NCBI RefSeq assembly: GCF_024679095.1
Contig: NC_066567.1
Span: 9,599,117 to 9,663,116 of the forward strand
Origin: Eriocheir sinensis
Taxonomy: Eukaryota; Arthropoda; Malacostraca; Decapoda; Varunidae
Reading direction: 5' to 3'
DNA length: 64,000 nt
Shown: piece by piece, positions 45,530-64,000 of the stretch
How positions within the stretch are numbered: position 1 is the first letter of the stretch
Layout: the number at the start of each line of letters is the position of its first letter
The notes under the pieces: model-generated
Database searches by the model: none
Seen by the model: the letters and a program-made list of their open reading frames with translations, nothing else
What the model was told of the DNA's origin: nothing
Position numbers and translations under genes: made by a program

Positions 45530-48500
45530 ACCTGAATACAACAAGCAACACAAACAATGCCAATAGTGACTCACCTTAGACATCCCAAATTTTGATGTAG
45601 CATGGTAAAAAGATAACTGTTTGGTGTGTACTGAGGGAGGCAACACACATACAAGTATACACACACATACACATACCATCAACACACTCATACATATACA
45701 GTAACGAATCTTTAACTTTTAAATACGTGTACATGGTTTATATACACACAATCATACATAAATATACATAATCCTTTACCTCTATCAAATTTACACCTGG
45801 ATTTAAACGAGATAAAAACGTGATTTCTTAACTATCAATGTATCCTAAAATCTAAATGGTATCTGGGTGTCTTCTATACTAATACTTACTTATAACCTCT
45901 ATTAACTTTTGAATGACTATATTAACAGGTGAAGAGGAGAAAGGGAGAGTGAGGGAGAGAGAAAGTGAGAGTTTGTGGAGTGCTGCGGAGGTGGAGGAGG
46001 AGGAGAAGAGGAGGGAAAGAAGGAGACTGAAGGAAAGACGGAGGAAAAGGAGATTAACTAACTTTTCAATGACTAAATCAATAACAAAAGGAGAAATAAT
46101 TAAATACGACTCATTCAGGATATCTATGAACATTTCTGTGACTAAACCAATTGCGTACGAGAAGGCTTTCTGTACAGCTAATAAATAAATGATAACAATA
46201 GTGAGATATATATATAAGGCAGTGCAGTTTATGACCTAAAGGCTTCTCTCTTAAAAAGTCTCTCCAACATAACTAATAAATAAAATACTAGCAAGATGTA
46301 AATATAGGGCAGTGCAGTTTATGACCCAAAGGCTTCTCTCTTAAAAAGTCTCTCCAACATAACTAATAAATAAAATACTAGCAAGATGTAAATATAGGGC
46401 AGTGCAGTTTATGGTCTAAAAGCTTCTCTCTTAAAGTCTCTCCAACATAACTAATAAATAAAATACTAGCAAGATGTAAATATAGAGCAGTGCAGTTTAT
46501 GGTCTAAAAGCTTCTCTCTTATAAGGTATCGGCGGCAGTAACTTGCACCCACGACAAACCTGTGGAGTCTCGGAGCTCTCCTAAGAAATCCACAGCCGCT
46601 TGGAAGAGCAAACAGGAGGGTTCAAAAATATGGGAATTGCATACAGAACTCGAGACAGAAATCAAAGGGCAGCTATTCTCTAATCTCTGTCTTTTTTCAT
46701 TCAAGAATCTATTGTAATATTTGACACCAGTATCATATTATTCATGTAAATGATGGTAAATTTATGTTAGCTATGGGTGATGTAGAGAATTTGTGCAGTG
46801 TAGGTGGGAATAAAAAATCTAGTATGGTGTAGACTATTGTTAATGCTGTGTAATCTATTCTATCGGCAAGTTTTAACCCGGTAGCAGTGAGGATCATGTT
46901 TCTTAATGGTCTCCCCAAGCGAGAAAAATGAAAAAAAAAAAAACCCCTCACACAAACCATTTCATAATATATATCAAAGCATTTGTGATCAGATTATGTA
47001 TCATCTATTTTGGGGGGTTTAAATCATGGCACAAACTTGGCCCGTCGCTGCTACACAGTAAAGCCCAAACTTGGCCCGTCGCTGCTACCTGGTTAATGGT
47101 ACATGTAATAATGTCAATAGTCTTGGGAACTTCTTTATATGTAGTATATATTCTGTATTTCCTGATCCTCTGTTTAGGAATTCTTTTACTATACTAATGA
47201 ATATATAATGTAATAATGAATTCATGAATATAGTAATGAAGAATGAACTAGTGAATGTAAAAATGAACTATAGAATTTAATAATGCTAATGGGCCTTTTG
47301 TTTCCTCCCTTTTTTGTTGGCCTTGAGCTGCCTTCTTTCCCCTCTCCAAAAAGAAAAGAAAAAAGAAAGAAAAAAGCATCAGCTATCACTATGCCCTTGT
47401 CTTGTGTCCTTACCCATGGAGTGTGCCTTTCCTGTCTCATAGATGTGCACGATGCGTTCCCGGGCAGAGCGAGTGGCCTCCGCGATGCCCTCCACCTCCT
47501 TGCGCACCACCGACACCCCATCCTCCAGCGATGACCTCTCCCGCCCATGGTACTCATAACTGGGGTGTGGGAGCAAGTGAGAAAAAGCCGTTCATCTCTA
47601 ATTTCTATGTATATATTTATCGATTATTTATTTTATTTTTATTTTCATTTGGTATGGTATTGATATATGTGGGAGAGAGGGAGACTACTCCTTCTACTAA
47701 AAAAAAAGCATTAACAGCAAAAAATAACAACCAAAACAACCCCAATCACACCAATGCAATAACCAACAAACGAACTCACTCCAGCACTTCCTGCGGCTCC
47801 TCGTAGATGGGCAGGTCGGAGGGGCGCACCATCCGGGAGGTGGGAGGGGCGGCGGGCGGCTCCTTGGCCACCTCGCCCCCCGCCTCGGCCCTCACCACAG
47901 GCACCAGCATGGGGGCGCCGGCGGCTGTGGCCAGCGGGACACCCCATTTTTTTACTAGCTGTTAGAAGAGAGGGGGGGGGGGGGGGTTAGAAGTTTTGTG
48001 TACTTTATCCCTCCATCTATTTTCTATCTATTTCTGTTATATTATGAAGGTGTGGTCAGATTTTTTTTTCTTTTTTCTCGTAATTTTTTTGCCTGTTTTC
48101 TTCTTTTCTTTAAACCTTTCTGTGTTTTCTCTTTTATTTTCTGTTTTCTCTTAAAAATTTTCTTTGTTTTCTCTTTTACTCCACTTTTTTTTCTCTATTT
48201 CCTCTTTTTCTCTTAACTTTGCCTCTTAACTGCATTTTTTTCTTTACCATTTTTTTTACTAGCCGTCAGAAATTGTGTGGGTTAGATATTTTAAAACTTC
48301 TCTAACTTTTCTTTTGTAAGGGAAGTGGCTAAACATTTTCAATCATATCTTATTACTTTTTTTAATAAGGGAAGTGTGGATAGATATTTTTAAGCTTATT
48401 TTCTTATTTTTTTCTAATAAAAGAAGTGTGAATAGATATTTAGGTTAATTTTAAGAATCACCACTCCACACCAATATTCGTAGTAATTTAGCACGTGAAA

Positions 48501-49078
48501 GAATTACTATTATAATGCATTTTCGTATAAGTTTTACCTTGGGGAGGGGTCAGGGGGGCAAGCCTCGTTAATTATAAAGTTACGTGGCTTGGATTTTCGA
48601 AGTCCATTTTTATATAAGGAAAGTGAAGACAGACATTTTGAAGCTTATTTCCTACCCGTTACTTAATAACAAGGGCGTGACAAGACATAAAAATCATAAA
48701 TTAAGGTTAAAATGCCGCCCGGAACATTACATAACGAAATAAAAATGCCAAATAAATACTCCCAGACAACTCATTAACACATTCTACCACTGCAAATCTA
48801 ATAAACCATCTCCCAAGCCTTAATTACGCACCATAATAACCTCAACACGCCTCTAATTAATTACTTTTTTGACTTGATTATAAAACTTTTCAATAATCAC
48901 CTGCCGGCCCCTTCCCTTCTCATCCTTTATTTACGCCCTACCACCCCTTAATTACCCTAAAAACACCCTTGATACACTCTAATTATGAATCCCTGACCTT
49001 AATTACCCCTAAAAGACTAATAAAGAGGTTAATTAAGGTCAAAAAAGGCGAAAATATACGTACCCGAAGAGCCGCCAT
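34931..49078 (-). CDS. MICOS complex subunit MIC26/MIC27 (APOO/APOOL family) with giant optional coding region
   Basis: Seven coding exons: 49064-49078, 47780-47958, 47414-47559, 44864-45010, 44057-44161, 43510 down to 43356 (short) or 37404 (long), and 34931-35053. Phases agree throughout. The short form has 289 residues and the long form 2273. MIC26/27 proteins sit in the inner mitochondrial membrane at crista junctions and bind cardiolipin. Family marks are LPIYEEP (residues about 54-60), the glycine-rich membrane segment GAITVGGLAGLVLGARRRG (about 130-148), CYPRQAYAVSQQLYGAAK (second segment and after), and the C-terminal NPEDSDMYTTRG, like HPEDIDMYSTRS of vertebrate APOOL. The gene is divergent from HDHD5, another mitochondrial protein. 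The giant region is unlike the vertebrate proteins I know; whether it is always translated cannot be told from sequence. Confidence 0.93.
35095..35720. repeat. 35-bp tandem array next to the last MIC26/27 acceptor
   Basis: About 17 copies contain GGAAGGAAGGATTGACATTT and CTCAGTTTTATA. On the gene strand the units are pyrimidine-rich (CCTTCCTTCC) and run up to about 40 bp from the exon 7 acceptor, so the polypyrimidine tract is of the same composition. Confidence 0.93.
36139..36329. mobile_element. hAT-like MITE, copy 2, with 8-bp target duplication
   Basis: The 191-bp element begins CACTGTTGCCAGCTTGTCGT and ends CGACAATCTGGCAACGTTA. CTCGTATG occurs directly on both sides (36131-36138, 36330-36337), the 8-bp duplication typical of hAT. 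It lies in the last MIC26/27 intron. Confidence 0.88.
36395..36560. repeat. 35-bp tandem array
   Basis: Five copies contain GCTCTCTCTCTCTGCTTCCA and CTGTAAAATTCTTC. Confidence 0.9.
36616..36874. mobile_element. MITE with long (about 100-bp) inverted arms
   Basis: The left arm, from GGGGCCACTTTCACAGTCAC through ATTACCAATGGCAGCGATCG to GGGGTAGTGG, pairs with the right arm from GCAGCCGCCACTACCCCAT through CGCCACCATTGGTAACGATC to GACTGAAAGCGGCC. CTA occurs on both sides, which could be a 3-bp target duplication. It lies in the last MIC26/27 intron. Confidence 0.8.
37404..43510 (-). CDS. MIC26/27 giant exon 6 (long form), 6107 bp
   Basis: The acceptor is CTTCCTTCCAG at 43511; the donor is AGG|GTAAAG at 37403. 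It is two bases plus 2035 codons with no stop, and the phase fits exons 5 and 7. The first 51 codons are Pro/Ala-rich (KPQSKAPPPPPPPAEAPKEP). After an internal donor come 1984 residues dominated by Val, Glu, Lys and Ala in EKVEEAVEEV-type amphipathic repeats. Eight LFDKLVxLF motifs lie near long-form residues 585, 915, 1054, 1194, 1352, 1656, 1840 and 2025. Most are preceded by a linker with ADVPPQE, TEVDTPP and SPAVPQEKEG. The last 400 residues are richer in Pro, Ala, Gly and Thr. Seen: open frame, splice sites, repeats. Inferred: extended amphipathic or coiled-coil domain acting at the inner membrane. Confidence 0.85.
43351..43360 (-). promoter_or_regulatory. Internal alternative 5' splice site in MIC26/27 exon 6
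   Basis: GAG|GTAAGGAGT reads across 43358-43347 on the minus strand. It matches the donor consensus better than the distal donor AGG|GTAAAG and lies at a codon boundary. Using it joins residue 249 to the last exon in frame and leaves out 1984 residues. Confidence 0.75.
43520..43790. repeat. (GAA)n with duplicated 80-bp block
   Basis: AAATTATTTATACTCAGTTC, AAGTTAATTTCACATAACAC and AAAGCACATAAG occur twice, between (GAA)n runs, directly next to the giant exon acceptor. On the gene strand this is a long (TTC)n pyrimidine tract. Confidence 0.92.
44057..44161 (-). CDS. MIC26/27 coding exon 5
   Basis: The 105-bp exon encodes AASLCYPRQAYAVSQQLYGA then AKNYGAIGYNFVVR; the donor is AGAG|GTGTGT. It matches the vertebrate ATVCYP...YATSQQIFGAVK block. 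Confidence 0.92.
44220..44850. repeat. TCC/CTT-rich low-complexity tract
   Basis: A pyrimidine-rich (TTCCTCC)n sequence in MIC26/27 intron 4. Several long frames stay open through it, but they read as Ser/Pro/Leu simple sequence. Confidence 0.88.
44864..45010 (-). CDS. MIC26/27 coding exon 4 (membrane segment)
   Basis: The 147-bp exon encodes TVDYLTDEENMLPRAGAITV, then GGLAGLVLGARRRGGFIRKV and LYTSTGVV. The GGLAGLVLG core with GxxxG spacing followed by basic residues is the inner-membrane anchor. The donor is A|GTGAGT. Confidence 0.93.
45070..45215 (+). mobile_element. SINE-like dispersed repeat
   Basis: A T run, then CATCAGAGGACACGGTTCAA, GGGCAATATAAAGAGTAC, (AAAT)n and GGCCGCTACTCGCC. It is the same family as the insertions at 4660 and 4840, in the opposite orientation. 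Confidence 0.7.
46185..46525. repeat. Tandem array, unit about 92 bp, 4 copies
   Basis: Units contain AATAAATAAAATACTAGCAA, GGGCAGTGCAGTTTATGACC and GCTTCTCTCTTAAAAAGTCT, in MIC26/27 intron 3. Confidence 0.92.
46877..47092 (+). mobile_element. piggyBac-like MITE, copy 3, with two subterminal repeats
   Basis: The 216-bp element is flanked by TTAA (46873-46876, 47093-47096) with ends CCCGGTAGCAGTG / CGCTGCTACCTGG. The subterminal CCCGTCGCTGCTAC unit occurs twice. It lies in MIC26/27 intron 3. Confidence 0.88.
47414..47559 (-). CDS. MIC26/27 coding exon 3
   Basis: The 146-bp exon encodes YEYHGRERSSLEDGVSVVRK, then EVEGIAEATRSARERIVHIY and ETGKAHSM, a helical intermembrane-space region. The borders are CACCCCAG and G|GTAAGG. 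Confidence 0.9.
47780..47958 (-). CDS. MIC26/27 coding exon 2
   Basis: The 179-bp exon encodes LVKKWGVPLATAAGAPMLVP, then a Pro/Ala stretch and MVRPSDLPIYEEPQEVL. The LPIY motif is the family hallmark near the N-terminus. The borders are TAACAG and GA|GTGAGT. Confidence 0.9.
47959..49063 (-). other. MIC26/27 intron 1
   Basis: AT-rich intron with poly-T stretches near 48000-48450. I see no ORF, RNA gene or clear transposon ends. Confidence 0.6.
49064..49078 (-). CDS. MIC26/27 coding exon 1 (15 bp coding)
   Basis: ATG GCG GCT CTT CGG ends at GTACGT and gives MAALR, comparable with MAAIR of vertebrate MIC27. With exon 2 this forms a short basic and hydrophobic mitochondrial N-terminus. Confidence 0.8.
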
Positions 49079-50053
49079 GTCCCAGCTGACCCCAAGCAAG
49101 GGACCTCGTGTGTAAATGTTGTTTTTGTATAGGTAATAATGTGTTAATAAATGTTTAGATATCTTGTACCGGTAGGAGATAAATTAGTGTGTCTTGAGTA
49201 TTTAGTAGTTAATAGAAATCTTGTACTTGTGTGTGTGATTGATTTCGTGTATAAAATGTTTGGTCGATGTTTGAGGTATAACTATGGAAATTATGAATAC
49301 AGATCGTCTATGAATATTTCCATATGTTATTTATCGTTTTTTTTACATATATATTCTTCCTAGAAGCTGAACAATGGCCAAGGAAAAAATAAGATGTTTA
49401 AGTCTTGATTCTGACGCCATGACTTTAATATATGCGTAAATTTATACCTTGCCATTGATTATATAAGGTTCTGTGCGTATATATATTCAGTTGATGTTAA
49501 TAACTACCATATATAACCTCATTAAGCTTTAATACATCCAAGATACGTAATTACAGGCCAATATTCAGTTACCACGGCCTAGAGCAATGCAAAATCTTCC
49601 CAGACTGTTCCATTACGTCACCGAATTATAATATTGGACATGTAAACAATGACGCAATGGACCAAGGCGTCACTCTGATTGGCTGCCCGGGGTGGTGACG
49701 TTACGGGACCGCCTTCGTGTGGACCAATCAGCGGGTAGGGTGGATCGAGGCGAATTTAACAGCCATAGAGCCATAATAAACTAAAGATAGGTGGATATAG
49801 AGAAATAATTAGTTAACACGGCCTAGAGTAAGGCAGCAGAATCTTCCCTCAACTGTTCCATTACCTCATATAAATATAATAGCGAACCTTGTAAACGATG
49901 ACGCAATGCAGCAAGGCGTCTCTCTGATTGGTTGCCCTGGGTGATGACGTCATAAAATCCTCTGCCTGTGGACCAATCAGCGTGCAGGTTGAGCCTAGTC
50001 AATGGTGGCGCCGCGCTGCCAGGCGTATGAGGCACGGCGGCACGGGAGGAGGA
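49079..50053. promoter_or_regulatory. Bidirectional promoter region of MIC26/27 and HDHD5 with duplicated module
   Basis: Two related modules, 49567-49740 and 49811-49990, each run ACACGGCCTAGAG-like start, CTGTTCCATTAC, GATGACGCAATG-like, AAGGCGTC, CTCTGATTGG, a CRE-like site and GGACCAATCAGCG. Module 1 has ATTGG 49678-49682, TGACGTTA 49696-49703 and CCAAT 49724-49728. Module 2 has ATTGG 49927-49931, a perfect CRE TGACGTCA 49945-49952 and CCAAT 49973-49977. ATTGG and CCAAT are NF-Y sites; TGACGTCA binds CREB/ATF factors. Module 2 lies 60-240 bp upstream of the HDHD5 ATG. There is no TATA box at a convincing place. Confidence 0.75.
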
Positions 50054-63786
<13,733 letters not shown>

Positions 63787-64000
63787 GTGAGTGTGTGGTG
63801 CCTCTGTCGGGGTCTAAAGCAGCCGTGTGGAGGTGAGAGGAGCTTCGTTATGGGTCTCGTGAAGCAGGATGAGAAAAAGCAGAAATTAAAAGTAGGAAAT
63901 GGAGAGGGAACTTGAACACATTGACCTAAGAACTAAAAGGAAACAAAAAACAACAAGAGAAGAAAGGTGAAACAGCAAGGGGTTAGAAATTAGAAAACCA
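63787..64000 (+). other. HDHD5 intron 6, start
   Basis: Purine-rich intronic sequence after the donor, up to the window end. I see no feature in it. Confidence 0.6.

Overview
The window is nuclear DNA of an animal with intron-rich genes. The predicted proteins look like arthropod orthologues of vertebrate genes, the DNA is extremely rich in (CT)n, (CA)n and (ATT)n microsatellites, minisatellites and short inverted-repeat transposons, and one satellite carries TTAGG, the arthropod telomere unit. A decapod crustacean is the most likely source; this is inference, since no species-diagnostic gene is present. Exon limits were set by hand from splice sites, reading-frame phase and remembered family sequences.

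Layout. 3-1028 (+) is the 3' part of a non-LTR reverse transcriptase. 1800-8102 (-) holds the first five coding exons of RSPRY1; the SPRY and RING exons lie beyond the left edge. 15612-19603 (-) and 23451-27444 (-) are two complete three-exon genes of the MIF/D-dopachrome tautomerase family in tandem. 30293-32198 (+) is 5-formyltetrahydrofolate cyclo-ligase (MTHFS), with two tandem, interchangeable first exons. 34931-49078 (-) is the MICOS subunit MIC26/MIC27 (APOO/APOOL family). 50054 to the right edge (+) is HDHD5 (CECR5), lacking its last exon or exons. MIC26/27 and HDHD5 are head to head across about 975 bp that contains a duplicated CCAAT/CRE promoter module. MTHFS and MIC26/27 are tail to tail.

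The most unusual object is coding exon 6 of the MIC26/27 gene: a 6107-bp exon open throughout, in correct phase with the exons on both sides, encoding about 1984 extra Val/Glu-rich residues with eight copies of an amphipathic LFDKLVxLF motif. A strong internal donor in the same phase would remove the extra region and give an ordinary protein of 289 residues, so the gene can plausibly make a 289-residue and a 2273-residue form.

Introns and spacers are mostly repeats: three piggyBac-like MITEs with TTAA flanks, three hAT-like MITEs, a pogo-like MITE, a large foldback element, about eleven copies of a SINE-like element, and many tandem arrays. Several arrays arose by amplification inside a transposon, and others copied an exon-intron boundary of RSPRY1 into the following intron.
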